DNA of 64,000 bases from Micropterix aruncella (taxonomy: Eukaryota > Arthropoda > Insecta > Lepidoptera > Micropterigidae): the NCBI GenBank assembly GCA_944548615.1, contig OX155957.1, positions 21,186,035-21,250,034 of the forward strand, given 5' to 3'. Each line of letters starts with the position of its first letter. Positions within the stretch are counted from its first letter, which is position 1. This document shows, piece after piece, positions 56,301 to 62,988 of the stretch. The notes under the pieces were generated by a model. It was not told where the DNA came from and made no database searches. It was given only the letters and a program-made list of their open reading frames with translations. The translations under genes were made by a program, and so were the position numbers.

Positions 56301-59300
56301 GATAAATCCTTTTGATAAGATGGATCATCTATTGAATCATTTTGATAGATAAGTAGCAAGCAATTTATTATTTTGAAAATGTTACATTGCACACCTAAAT
56401 CCCCATCTTAACCCCTCAAATGAATGGCGATTAGCTCGGGTTGCCTACGGCAAAATGTATATAAATTTATATTTACATTTACATTTACATAGAGCGGGGT
56501 TTACTATAGAGATATAGCATTACTATAGAGCGGATTACTATAAAGCGGCGCACATTTACATTTATATTTACATTTATATAAATTTATATACATTTTGTAT
56601 ACATTTTGCCAAGGCATCCCTTAAGGGACGCCTCACATTTGAGGGGTTAAAGAATGTCATATGTCCATGTCATGAATGTCATGCAGTCTATATTTCTGCT
56701 ATGTGAACGCAGTGCAGTGGTTTTTAAACTTTTTATGCGCTTCTGGGGCTTTATACACTTTTCTCTGTTGGGCGATTATGTGGGCCAAAAGTGTCTTTAT
56801 TACAGAACACAAATTTCTATAATAAATTTGAATGATTCACGATGGAAATAATTACTGAATAATTTTATCAGTTGACTAAACGCCATCGCTTTTAAACTTT
56901 CCTTTGATAAATAGATATAGAAGTTTATACGCGATCAGGTTTCAAAATCAGATCTTACTTCTTTTTCTTAAGGCGATAGTATAGCCGAACGACCTTGACG
57001 GTTTGAGGCGAGCTCCGCTGGCTCACCGAAAAAGGGGCTGGCTCACCGAACAACCACAGTTTAATACAAGTTTGCATAGATCGTTCAGATGCGTACTGCA
57101 TTCTGCATTCTGCCGTTCTGACTTGACTGATTCTATAATTCTTGACTGATTCAACGTTGAGATAACGTAGTATAGAAAATCACTATCCTTTCAAGAATGA
57201 AATGAAGACACCCTTTTAATATTCTTTGAGACAGATGAAAAAAAAATAATATCAATAAAACATGTTTATTTCAGGTTTCATGCCGAATAGAAAACAATTT
57301 ATATACAATTAAAAGTTTAAATCTTAATTTTAATTAAATAAGCCAATCGGTAGGAATCCCCACTCTTGGTATAGTCAAATGGATAGAATAATTCATTGTT
57401 AGGTTCATTTGCGTACAAATTGACTATTTTTTAAATTTGAAAACAATAATTAATAGAATTTATATTAAAAAATATAAAATATTTAAGAAATAACTAAGGC
57501 TGCTAAAATACCTGAATAGGTATAAATGAAATATACAGATATAAAATATACAAACGAATGATCGAATGTCGAATGATAGAATGATCGAATGATAGAATAG
57601 TCAAATTAAAAATATTACAAATATAAAAAAATACAACAATAAAATTACGCAATTAAAATAGGTAATACATTTTAAAAATAATAATCCATCTCTGGTTATC
57701 AAAATAATTACATTTAAAAATGAAAATAATCAATAGTTTAAAAAATAGAAATAAAAATATAAAATTAATTATGAAAAATTACTAAATTCAATAGTCATTT
57801 CTATTACACATTTCTTCACCAAGTTGAATGAAATTGCTAATTATGGTAATATGAACTGCGGCCTGGACTATGTCGAAATTGTAGGAGAACGAGAAGTAGG
57901 ACTTTTATCAAAATTTACGCTACAGTGCAAGTTATGTAATGGAAAAAAATCATTATGCTGTAGCTGGAATGATCGCTATTGGCGGTGAACACTGGCAACT
58001 TCAAGAACTTTCCGCCGCTTTAGATCTTCCTCTGATGACACCTAAAATATACCAAACCTGCCATGCAAAATTATCAATTTGAAAAAAAAACGATTGACTT
58101 GATGGTACCTTAAGGTAAACAACGAATGTAATCCCGTTCTTTTTTCGCCTACGATTTCAACACAACCTAAACCACATTCCATATTTCCATGGTTAGCAAC
58201 CTCTTGCAGTTTTGCGTAGAAATGGCTAATTTCTACGATTCGTCGGCCTTCAATTTTAAATTGTCTGTTTTCCTCTGTTGTCTCTATCTGAAACATAAAG
58301 TATTCAATGTTTCAGGTAGGTACATAACTTGACACATATGTTGTGTCAATCTGATCTGTCTAAACCATGCACCTACACTATAAGATCTAAACATAACCTA
58401 TTTATTATTTAGTTTCGAGCAATAAAATTGTAACAATAAATATAAAAAATAAGTAAATAAATAGTTACCTGAATTTCATCATTGCTCTTGTCATTGTTTC
58501 TGTTTTTATGAGATATTGGTGTCACAGTGACTCTGTAACAAACATAATACTAAATATTACCCATCAAGCAACATTACCAGGTTTCTTGTTCTATAACAAT
58601 AGGCATAGCTGCTAAATACACCGACACGGACGGAAATTAACTAAACCAGTTTTAGTACCACAGTAGGTATCCTATATATATATATTGTATGAACTTTGTT
58701 TTTTGTGGACTTTTTCAAAAAAATATCATACTTGGCTTCCTAACCTGGGTAGAGAAGGGGTGCAAAAGCTATTTTTCCACCTTGATAAAAATATTAGTTT
58801 GTCTATATATATATTGTGATGTTGTGATGTTGTAGGAAGTAATCTCTGGATCTACTGAACCGATTTTGAAAATTCTTTTACCAATAGAAAGCCACATTAT
58901 TTGTGAGTGTCATAAATTATATATTAATCCGAAAAATGAAAAGACTTTTTCGTGGTAGTCGGATTTGCAAAGTAAGTCGGAGAATAACCGGTCGAACAAA
59001 AACGTTTCTAACTAACACTGCATTAACGATGAGAGATATATGATTAAGTTCTAGAGTAAAGTTGTAGAGCTTGATAATGCCTACAAAAAAGTCAGCGACA
59101 GCATATGCCTAACTTTTATATTTTATTAATTATGAATTCATATGAATCTATACATCTATACTAATATTATAAAGAGGTAAAGTTTGTGACGTTGTAGGAA
59201 GTAATCTTTGGATCTACTGAACCGATTTTGAAAATTCTTTTACAAATAGAAAGCCACATTATTTGTGAGTGTCATAGGCTATATATTAATCCGAAAAATG

Positions 59301-59952
59301 AAAAGACGTGCTAAAATTAGATAGACAGATAAAATTCCTAGATTTAGCCAAAAGCGGTGAGTAAATACCGTAATAGGTGGTAAGTAGCTAACCGATTAGG
59401 TCTATTAATTGTGGTAACCGTAACAGTTCGATTTCGACATTTTATGACATTTTAACGACACTTTTGCCAAATTTGATGCCCTATTTCGCAACAAACTTCA
59501 TTAAGCGTTCGGACGGTCGCGACTTTATTTCGAAATGCTAATGTGGTTTCAGGCTCACTAATTGCTTTTGCGGATTGGAAGTTACTTTAAATTTATTTAC
59601 ATTTACATGCCTGAGGTTATAAGGAAAGCAAATTGTACACGTCTTACCCAGTTTCGTCTTCTTTATTTTCCACCGCATGCTCTGCCTGCCTTATGCTGGA
59701 TCCCCTGAAAAACAAAACACTAGTAGTAGGAGGAGCTAACCCTAATTTATGCATTATAATATTATATAGTCATAATAGTCAGCTTTATATAAAAAGTATT
59801 ATAACAGATTTTCATAAAAATATCGGCGACCAGGTAACCAGACCCTCCTAGCAAGGCGGGCTCGGTTGCACCCTACTGTGCAAATCTGAAAACCTAGGTA
59901 CTACAGACCATAACTATCGATTGGCGAAGGAAATTTTAGCTATCGTGGAAGA

Positions 59953-59989
<37 letters not shown>

Positions 59990-62674
59990 GACACAAAAAT
60001 ACACACACAGATAGATATACAGACACACAGATATACAGACAGAGATCGGTCTGGAAATGGTCTTAATGGTCTCGGGGGGCTCAAAATGTATATTTCCGTC
60101 TTCATCTCGATTTTTTTAACGCGATTTCAATACTTTCCTTTCGGGAAACTAAAAGTGAAGTAATCGTTTTTGTACCTATACATACATACGCAGATCAAAA
60201 GAGGTACTGTTATATTTTATTCTGAGTACAAATAATTTTATAAGTAATTGTGTACTTACCGTAGTTTGTTCATATGCAAAGCCTTATTCAAGTAATACCA
60301 AGTTTTCTGATTTCTGCGTCCCATCTTGTGCTGCACTTCACTTCAAGCTAATCTGTGCCACAATTTTTTCCGCGATCTCGGAGATAACAAATGACGCGAC
60401 CTCCCGGTGCAAATGCTAGGACAAAACTGGCTGGCGGCCGCTACTGATCGCGTATTAAGTAATATTATTGATATACTACATATATAAATATTGATGAAAA
60501 TTTTGAAACAACAGTTTTATAAATCATTAAATTTTCTATAATTTGGTGGAAGAATCATCGAAATCGCTTCAGGCGTTTAAAAAAAATTTTAACATTCTTT
60601 CGTAAAATAATAGAAGTACGATTTTTTCTGTCAAAACTAACAGTAATAATAAACAAACGAGACATCAAGTTTATTTTTGATTATATTACACATACCATAT
60701 ATATTTTTTTTCATGTATTTGGACCATCCATTTAGGAGAAATTCGCGTTCAAAGAGAGGTCTATTTTGCAGTTTGGCCTATCCTAGCGCCTTAAGATAGA
60801 TTTACATTGAGTCAGTTACAGGCGTCAGTGCTAGCGCCGAGAACTGACTCTAGCTGTTTACATAGTTAGTAAGTCGTGGTTAATTTTCCACAGTTTAGGT
60901 AGGCATATTATTTTAGTCAGTGGGGGAAAATGACTTTCCGAAAATGGCAGAATTTTATAGGAGTGAATTAATATTTTAGAAAAATTTTCTGTCAAATGTC
61001 ATTTTTGCTAGTTAAAATTTTCGGCACGATGCAACGTCACCCTACAATGCAGTGCCAGCGATCGACTAACAACCGCATTATTCGGCGTTTAGACACAAGT
61101 TCAGTATCGCTGGCGCGGGTGGCGGGAGGAGCGTATTAACTTCAAAATATATAGCAGGAATATCGAAATCAGCACTGACGCAACAGCGCTATACTGACTT
61201 AAAATCAATTTACCCAATAGTAGTAACGGGTCAGCACTGACGTATCTCGAATTTGAAGTCAGTAACTAACTCAATGTAAATCGGCGTTTAACCCTTCGGA
61301 AGCCAGTCATTCCACGCAGAATTTTTGATGCCCTCGAAAATTTATTTATAAAAGGTGTGTAGCATACTTATATAACAGTGGCTTATTCAAAGGCAGACTT
61401 CAATGACAGGCTTTTAGCTTAGTGGAGGAAGAAATAGAGCCAATAATTGAATAAATATGGATAATATGAAAAATGCCAAACGGCGTGCGTGGCCACCCAG
61501 GGGTTAAAGTAGAAAAGCGAGTGTTATAAGTCTTTGTTAGAAAGGGCCAATGCCAAAATCACTGTAAACTCCAACTCCAACCACTATAAACTCTCTTGTG
61601 TTGTAAAGATTTACGTAATTTAAAGCTACGCTCGTCCAAAAATAAGCGAGAAACTCTTCTCAGTCTAAATCCAGCTTTACTCCATAGAATCAAATGAATG
61701 CCATCTTTTCGCTTTCTGTTGCAGGCAAAGAAGATGACTGCACACCGCCTCACGGGAGCTCGAATTCAGCATCGGAAAGTAACGGCACAAAACACGAAAA
61801 ATCTGACAAAATTGAGAAACAAACGAGAGAAGAATCGATAAGCAGAAGTGAAAAGACTAAAAATAATAAATCAATTAAAGAAGAGAAGGTTAAAGATGAG
61901 AAAAAATACGATCATAAGAGTTACGATCAGAAGAATTACGATCAGAAAGATTACAGTCGTAAAGACGATAAGACTGGAAAGAAAAGGACAAAGGAGGAGA
62001 AATACGATAAAGTGAAAGAGGAGAAATACGAAAGAATAAAAGAGGAGAAACACGAGAGAGGGAGAGATGACAAATATGACAGGGGAAGAGAAGAGAAATA
62101 CGAAAGAAGAGAAAAATACAAACCGAAAGATGAAAAGGTCGAGAGATCTATGCGGAAAGATGATAAGGTCGGAGAAAGAAAGATCGAAAAGAAAAAGAAG
62201 TCTGATTCAAGCAGTGGCGATGATGACAGCTCGGAGAGCGGATCGGAAAGTTCAGATTCGGAAAGTTCCGGATCGTCGGATTCGACTTCTTCCTCGAGTA
62301 GCAGCGAAAAGAAAAAAGTCGAAAACGATTATGAAAATTTAAAGCACAGGTCTCCTGAGGTCGAATACACTTCAAAGAAAAGGAAACGCTCTGAAAAATC
62401 TCGATCGAGGAGCTATGATAAATCCACTTACTACAGATCGCGGACGAGTAGCAGAGAACGAAGTAAGCGACGGGAACAAGAAAAATACTACGATAAGGCT
62501 AAGTATCAGCGGAGAGAGAGAGACAGAAGCGACGATAGATTGCGAGGGCGGAGTAGATCTTACGAAAGATCGAAAGGTACAGATAGATACCGGGATCACC
62601 GGGAGCGGAGACGAGACACTAGGTCTAGATCGAAATCACGATCTAGTTACTACCGTTCATCCCACAGGCATTAA
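32069..62674 (+). CDS. PNISR: PNISR orthologue (SR-related nuclear speckle protein), whole gene
   Basis: Eleven coding exons (32069-32396, 35760-35868, 36865-37029, 37388-37509, 38371-38495, 40871-41041, 45705-45813, 46177-46236, 49973-50073, 53683-53839, 61725-62674) join in phase to 2397 nt, 798 aa; the human protein is about 805 aa. Shared landmarks in order: VDWAALAQQWI, proline-rich segments, AAKRRTLPAWIREGLEKMER, KSKFDSDGEE, LTEILLDVTNEEI, QALASLGGGLG with an acidic serine run, and a long Arg/Ser- and Lys/Glu-rich C-terminus. PNISR associates with pinin and splicing speckles in vertebrates; a role in pre-mRNA splicing here is inferred from that. Introns hold most of the transposons of the window. 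Confidence 0.95.
32440..35370. repeat. PNISR intron 1: many pieces of the 'GCGAGATATAGGC' repeat
   Basis: The words TCAATAAATAGCGAGATATAGGCATTCAAA and TTTTAATGCTAAATCTGGAAG recur at about 32510, 32745, 32920, 33275 and 33410, and on the other strand at 34600 and 35285. Hairpin-like ATCGTAATATCGATAACAAT occurs at 33046 and 33509. A GATA microsatellite lies at 32874-32893. The same family lies in the RpS30 introns. Confidence 0.6.
34029..34369 (+). repeat. Three tandem 113-bp units, each with a 50-bp perfect palindrome
   Basis: Units start at 34029, 34142 and 34255. The first two are identical; the third differs only in A/T run lengths. Each holds a perfect palindrome centred on TTTCGCGCGAAA (first copy 34056-34105). 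Diverged single pieces lie at about 33880 and 34900. Confidence 0.92.
35760..35868 (+). CDS. PNISR: PNISR exon 2 (proline-rich)
   Basis: Acceptor ATATTTCAG; reads APAANWGWNNPKPPPPAPAP then QYTAFQRDGPFPG. Donor GTAACA at 35869, phase 2. Confidence 0.9.
36081..36138. repeat. Hairpin with perfect 27-bp arms
   Basis: Arms 36081-36107 and 36112-36138 are exact inverted copies with a four-base loop. It is followed by TTGCTACCTAATAGGTGGAT, also present at 35597. Located in PNISR intron 2. Confidence 0.85.
36479..36830 (-). mobile_element. Diverged fragment of the 13.5k/55.1k LINE
   Basis: ATTCTACAATAAGGGCCA, GAATTTATACTGCTTAGAGA and GCTTTCTCGATTATTGAGAA align with 55560-55930 with many changes and small deletions. 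No frame stays open. Confidence 0.75.
36865..37029 (+). CDS. PNISR: PNISR exon 3
   Basis: Acceptor ATTACAG; reads FSDNTGFERGYWTSDGEAAA and then RPAKVPPDRSIKPPLRTAA. Donor GTATGT at 37030, phase 2. Confidence 0.9.
37388..37509 (+). CDS. PNISR: PNISR exon 4 (RRTLPAWIRE motif)
   Basis: Acceptor TTTCTAG; ends DAAKRRTLPAWIREG, the most conserved block of PNISR. Donor GTATTT at 37510, phase 1. Confidence 0.95.
37510..38370. other. PNISR intron 4, nothing recognised
   Basis: Strongly AT-rich DNA with TTATTATTATTA runs; no repeat ends or ORFs. Confidence 0.5.
38371..38495 (+). CDS. PNISR: PNISR exon 5 (charged coiled-coil)
   Basis: Acceptor TTTTTTTAG; reads LEKMEREKQKQLEKERQMKE, a charged helix continuing the conserved block. 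Donor GTAAGT at 38496, phase 0. Confidence 0.95.
38811..39144. mobile_element. TTAA-flanked piggyBac-like MITE (family 2)
   Basis: TTAA at 38807-38810 and 39145-39148; perfect 9-bp ends CCCCTCGAG as at 25638. CAGACGGCCCGAAA occurs twice inside the left end, about 41 bases apart. 334 bp, no ORF. Confidence 0.82.
39301..40262. mobile_element. Non-autonomous element with CCCTTCG ends
   Basis: The left end CCCTTCGAGTAGCGG and the complement of the right end CCCTTCGGCTATG are inverted, flanked by CTAG on both sides; outside that GTA is also repeated. Either CTAG is a 4-bp target or CTAGCCCTTCG is the end with a 3-bp GTA target. GGTCGTTACATAGC occurs twice at the right end. No ORF. Confidence 0.6.
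40313..40398. repeat. Long imperfect hairpin
   Basis: ACGTTTCGGAGATGTTGCAA on the left pairs with the complementary sequence ending GCCGAAACGT on the right, with a few mismatches and a short loop. In PNISR intron 5. Confidence 0.65.
40871..41041 (+). CDS. PNISR: PNISR exon 6 (acidic)
   Basis: Acceptor ACTTTCAG; reads DSDGEESNGGEIEPEADIES through RTSPPRLQRNRQEMLEEV. Donor GTTTGT at 41042, phase 0. Confidence 0.92.
41270..41430. repeat. Foldback repeat
   Basis: CTAAATGTAAGCGGTGGCTGAG near 41271 is mirrored by a copy ending GCTTACATTTAGCTCAG near 41420. Nearby GGAATTCACCTACCAGAG resembles the 3' end of the LINE copies. Confidence 0.5.
42084..42807 (+). mobile_element. hAT element (ZMYM1-type), truncated
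   Basis: The ends are CAGTAGCGGCGCTA and the complement of CAGTGGCGGCGCTA; the flanking 8-mers match at 5 of 8. The plus strand holds transposase pieces: QEELQRSMLECLDRFHKELY (frame from 42098) and STEEELRDIVRNLTKMYAEF through SEYVPSLGLCLRIFLTICVS (from 42424), a ZMYM1-like hAT C-terminal half, cut just before the usual ERSFSKLK motif. It is flanked on each side by a CATCCC/GGGATG palindrome. Confidence 0.8.
42880..43265 (+). pseudogene. C2H2 zinc-finger remnant, about four fingers
   Basis: The best fingers read YVCQECGHAFSQREHLQGHV and YICQECSRAFSQQGSLKNHI, joined by DAVHLKLKK. Frameshifted fingers precede (FARNVNKPFQNKEF type) and follow (FAECGRSFPLKGTLKT). Stops lie in all frames. Origin unknown: host retrocopy or part of the surrounding element. 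Confidence 0.78.
43270..44190. other. PNISR intron 6 / element interior, nothing recognised
   Basis: AT-rich DNA without ORFs. At 44065 an ATAATAATAATAAT-type run precedes a sequence that becomes GC-richer towards the Harbinger remnant. Confidence 0.4.
44203..44448 (-). pseudogene. Harbinger (HARBI1-like) nuclease N-terminal fragment
   Basis: Minus strand: acceptor TTTTTTAG, then ATG at 44448 reading MEFHELYAGIEMMEFFEQYD (24 codons plus AG). Donor GTTTGT at 44374; acceptor ATTTTTCAG at 44284-44282, joined frame DDRLYRRQLRDASDPFNNRL and then a stop. RRxLRDxxxPF is the start of HARBI1-type nucleases. A shifted frame continues with IKVFRD. Confidence 0.65.
44517..44612 (+). repeat. Short tandem duplication
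   Basis: AAAGCTTTGCAAAGCTTAAA and the following GTAGCGAACATACACTT occur twice, about 54 bases apart, exact in about 42 bases. The repeat contains the palindrome AAGCTTTGCAAAGCTT. Confidence 0.85.
45705..45813 (+). CDS. PNISR: PNISR exon 7 (LTEILLDVTNEEI motif)
   Basis: Acceptor TTTTTTAG; reads RRALTEILLDVTNEEIQSVS, the second most conserved block. Donor GTATAA at 45814, phase 1. An ATG at its first codon is internal, not a start. Confidence 0.93.
46177..46236 (+). CDS. PNISR: PNISR exon 8 (micro-exon, 60 nt)
   Basis: Acceptor TATGTAG; reads ATRAATTGKSQALASLGGGL. Donor GTGAGT at 46237, phase 1. It is too short to appear as an ORF; it is found by phase and by matching the ALASL-GLGG block. 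Confidence 0.9.
46510..47078. mobile_element. Pogo/Tigger-like MITE with TA target
   Basis: The left end is CAGTGAAATCTCAATTATCC and the complement of the right end is CAGTAGAACCTTAATTATCC, flanked by TA at 46508 and 47079. A similar single end (CAGTAGAACCCCTCCCC on the complement) lies at 51609. It contains the foldback MITE at 46581. Confidence 0.72.
46581..46935. mobile_element. Foldback MITE ('AGGGTGAGTTTT' family), copy A
   Basis: Ends TAAGGTGAGTTTTTAGTTAC and the complement CAGGTTGAGGTTTTAGTTAC. Centre: CGCCATCTAGCGGTAGG with its inverted copy CCTATCGCTAGATGGC. Same family as 52580 and 62989. TA flanks are visible on the right. Confidence 0.72.
47195..47470 (+). pseudogene. hAT transposase fragment (ZBED5/GTF2IRD2-type)
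   Basis: One frame reads FKLVLLHCVICQEFF, then VLAVIAKLINTIRARGLTHR and LFQNVIATIESAYK. This matches the LxxLHCxIHQExL...VIKxINxIRARGLxHRxFQ block of ZBED/SCAND3-type hAT transposases. The expected WLSRGK block after it is degraded. Confidence 0.8.
47740..47940. repeat. Half copy of the 'ACATTGAGTCAGTTAC' MITE
   Basis: GGCGTTTAGACAGGATCAGTA through TGAAGTCAGTAACTGACTTA corresponds to the right half of the element at 60799-61282. The left half is missing. Confidence 0.7.
48194..48369. repeat. GC-rich foldback element
   Basis: Outer arms CGCGAGCTCCGAAGAATCG (48194-48212) and the exact complement (48351-48369). The centre has CTCCCAGTACTAGTACTGGGAG, a perfect palindrome. The middle arms (GGCGTAAT, CGACCATCGC) also pair imperfectly, so almost the whole 176 bp can fold. 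It is a sharp GC island in AT-rich intron. Confidence 0.85.
48400..49700. other. PNISR intron 8, nothing recognised
   Basis: AT-rich DNA. Short ORFs are not protein-like. No terminal repeats were found. Confidence 0.45.
49717..49779. repeat. 63-bp hairpin with perfect 30-bp arms
   Basis: ACTGTTGTACAGTGTATTTG opens the left arm; the right arm is its exact complement around a three-base loop (GAA). 190 bases upstream of PNISR exon 9. It could be a snap-back duplication, a tiny MITE or a small-RNA precursor. Confidence 0.88.
49973..50073 (+). CDS. PNISR: PNISR exon 9 (Ser/Gly/Asp)
   Basis: Acceptor CTATATAG; reads GLGIYGDSSGSDSGSESEGD then FQDKYISDAQLQ. Donor GTGGGT at 50074, phase 0. Confidence 0.92.
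50106..50385 (+). mobile_element. tRNA-derived SINE, copy 2
   Basis: Head AACGGCTCGGTGTCATAATGG, B-box region GGCTCAATTCCCGGCTG, body CTGTCGAGCGAATGCAATAA, GTTGGTTGTAAGAGATTGTC, tail AATAAAGAGTAGAAACAAAC. It is full-length, in the sense orientation in PNISR intron 9. Confidence 0.85.
50674..50943 (-). pseudogene. RTE-like LINE C-terminal fragment
   Basis: The minus strand reads DRPTEWRIQRSATKKTWLNN, then DARDVAKNRQEWKRIVNG and YWLRGRPPPQSLARE with a stop. The TKKTWLNNIKDDL...A.NRxEWKxIV pattern is the C-terminus of RTE-type LINEs. No 5' part is present. Confidence 0.7.
51150..51493 (+). repeat. LINE 3'-UTR-like repeat, copy 2
   Basis: Partner of 9668-10016: GACATTTTAATTTTCCACTAC, TTTTATAAATACAGTATTG, ACAGGTCCCGGCA, then the AATAAATAAATAAAATAAAA tail. 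A pogo-like MITE end follows at 51530-51609. Confidence 0.5.
51610..52570. other. PNISR intron 9, nothing recognised
   Basis: AT-rich. GTGAAGTCCTT occurs twice (52073, 52186), suggesting an old small duplication. No gene or element ends. Confidence 0.4.
52580..53523. mobile_element. Foldback MITE ('AGGGTGAGTTTT' family), copy B, 944 bp
   Basis: The left end is CAGGCTGATTTTTTAATTAG and the complement of the right end is CAGGGTGAGTTTTTAATTAG, with TA on both sides. Nearly the whole element is an inverted repeat: AATGGCGTTCAATAACACAA (52812) mirrors TTGTGTTATTGAACGCCATT (53291), and the segments with GCAAGGCCA/TGGCCTTGC also pair. Confidence 0.85.
53683..53839 (+). CDS. PNISR: PNISR exon 10 (charged helix)
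   Basis: Acceptor TTAAACAG; reads EMIRRRRSDFEKTAREIEAE, then TPPRAAQPLTNKSTSS. Donor GTAAGT at 53840, phase 1. Confidence 0.92.
54403..54721. mobile_element. Almost fully palindromic MITE with TA target
   Basis: GGGGCTCTCTAGACGATCAA at 54403 is mirrored at 54721, and similarity between the two halves runs through AGGGATCGTAAACCGCAGGA and CTACAAAATTAGG, about 140 bp per arm. TA flanks 54401 and 54722. No ORF. Confidence 0.88.
54770..54975 (+). repeat. Interspersed repeat with an intact TTAA site
   Basis: Similar to 56200-56665 (AATTATCCTAGCTCATTTGA, AGATGGATCATC, AGCAAGCAATTTATTA, CCTAAATCCCCATCTTAAAG). At 54959-54962 the TTAA is uninterrupted; the paralogue carries a MITE at that exact site. 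Confidence 0.88.
55136..56060 (-). mobile_element. 5'-truncated LINE, 3' end copy 2
   Basis: The minus strand reads, from upstream: CPLCSNT-type zinc motif region, VALDQGRYTYRHDKVLAVIR, then with stops and a frame change MALIVELTVPWESN, AVEVGARGLPAKSLF and LSKTAICASQILWLR. HILAG...LDQGRYTYRHD followed by LTVPWE is the post-RT region of several invertebrate LINEs. Its 3' end is almost identical to the copy at 13512. Confidence 0.82.
56200..56670 (+). repeat. Interspersed repeat carrying a TTAA MITE
   Basis: Second copy of 54770-54975, with an extra internal duplication (CTCATTTGATAGATAAGATAAAT twice). It is split at its TTAA by the 235-bp element. Confidence 0.85.
56412..56646. mobile_element. 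TTAA-flanked piggyBac-like MITE (family 3)
   Basis: Perfect 11-bp ends CCCCTCAAATG, flanked by TTAA at 56408-56411 and 56647-56650. The interior has repeated TTACATTTACAT-type DNA and TATAGAGCGG. Insertion is proven by the empty paralogous site at 54959. Confidence 0.92.
57230..57810. other. PNISR intron 10, AT-rich, small ATGATCGA repeat
   Basis: Near 57555-57600 GAATGATCGAATG-type units repeat three to four times. Otherwise nothing recognised. Confidence 0.5.
57813..58081 (+). pseudogene. MULE (Mutator-like) transposase fragment, plus strand
   Basis: Reads LNEIANYGNMNCGLDYVEIV, then LLSKFTLQCKLC, and after a shift HYAVAGMIAIGGEHWQLQEL, ALDLPLMTPKIYQTCH, then stop. This is the conserved region of insect Mutator-like transposases (Pfam Mutator-like family, from memory). 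It runs towards a related minus-strand copy. Confidence 0.82.
58802..59150 (+). mobile_element. Helitron fragment, same family as 10325
   Basis: GTTGTAGGAAGTAATCTCTG, CCGAAAAATGAAAAGACTTT, CGTGGTAGTCGGATTTG and GCCTACAAAAAAGTCAG match 10360-10660. The left end is eroded. Confidence 0.75.
59155..59320 (+). mobile_element. Helitron 5' end fragment
   Basis: Starts with the clean end TCTATACTAATATTATAAAG after an A, then repeats the same sequence as 58830. The similarity stops at about 59310. No CTAG hairpin end is seen downstream. Confidence 0.75.
59321..59950. other. PNISR intron 10, nothing recognised
   Basis: No ORF above 75 codons, and no terminal repeats identified. Confidence 0.4.
59954..60040 (+). 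repeat. (AC)n microsatellite and imperfect extension
   Basis: About 32 bases of pure AC from 59954, then ACAGACAGACAC and ACAGATAGATATACAGAC variants. Encodes nothing credible. Confidence 0.95.
60799..61282. mobile_element. DNA MITE with ends GATTTACATTGAGT
   Basis: Inverted ends GATTTACATTGAGTCAGTTAC-like (60799) and the complement (61282). The interior has TCAGTGCTAGCGCC and its inverse, and TTCAAAATATATAGCAGGAA also present at 47790. No clear TSD. It sits six bases from the TTAA element at 61288. Confidence 0.72.
61292..61503. mobile_element. TTAA-flanked piggyBac-like MITE (family 1)
   Basis: TTAA at 61288-61291 and 61504-61507; ends CCCTTCGGAAGCCA and the complement CCCCTGGGTGGCCA. Shares CCCTCGAAAATTT with 13332. 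It ends 220 bases before the last PNISR exon. Confidence 0.72.
61725..62674 (+). CDS. PNISR: PNISR last exon (KE-rich and RS domains)
   Basis: Acceptor CTGTTGCAG; about 316 codons. First a Lys/Glu/Asp/Tyr-rich low-complexity part with repeated EEKYE- and YDQK-type units, then a run of Ser/Asp/Glu (SSGDDDSSESGSESS), then an Arg/Ser domain ending SSYYRSSHRH and TAA. Length and order match the vertebrate C-terminus in type, not by detailed alignment. Confidence 0.94.
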
Positions 62675-62988
62675 TTTCTTCCAGGCTCGATGGACGGACT
62701 TACGTCGTATGTATGGTTTTTTATATGACTTTAATCCTAGCGAATTCATTTGGCTGTTGAAGCCAGGGTTCAAATATATCGTGATATTTGTATCCTCTCG
62801 GGAGTCTATGTTTCAAATATTAAGGAATAGCCTGTGCCATTTTTGATTTTTTGGAACTTTTTTTGAATTACACCGCTATTATGACCCATCAGAAGTCTAT
62901 GTTTAAAATTTCAAGGTTTAGCCTCCTCTGTCCGCAGGGCACATTTTTGAACATGATCACACCGCTTACTAGACCCTTTACGAGTCTA

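Larger units (their letters stand above)
58109..60324 (-). pseudogene. MULE transposase N-terminal gene part, three spliceable exons
   Basis: Exon 60324-60260 (ATG, MGRRNQKTWYYLNKALHMNK), donor GTAAGT; exon 58532-58469 (VTVTPISHKNRNNDKSNDEI), donor GTAACT; exon 58287-58109 (IEGRRIVEISHFYAKLQEVA, CGLGCVEIVGEKRTGLHS), donor GTACCA. All phases fit. The third exon matches the plus-strand fragment in family. No further exon is found, so the copy is truncated where it meets its inverted relative. The first intron contains Helitron pieces. Confidence 0.68.

Noticed and set aside
60012..60105. Val/Cys-rich ORF over the AC repeat
   Set aside because: It is simply the translation of a microsatellite.
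61694..61724. Start of a separate gene at ATG 61694
   Set aside because: The first ten codons are intron; the acceptor CTGTTGCAG at 61724 and the phase link this ORF to PNISR exon 10.
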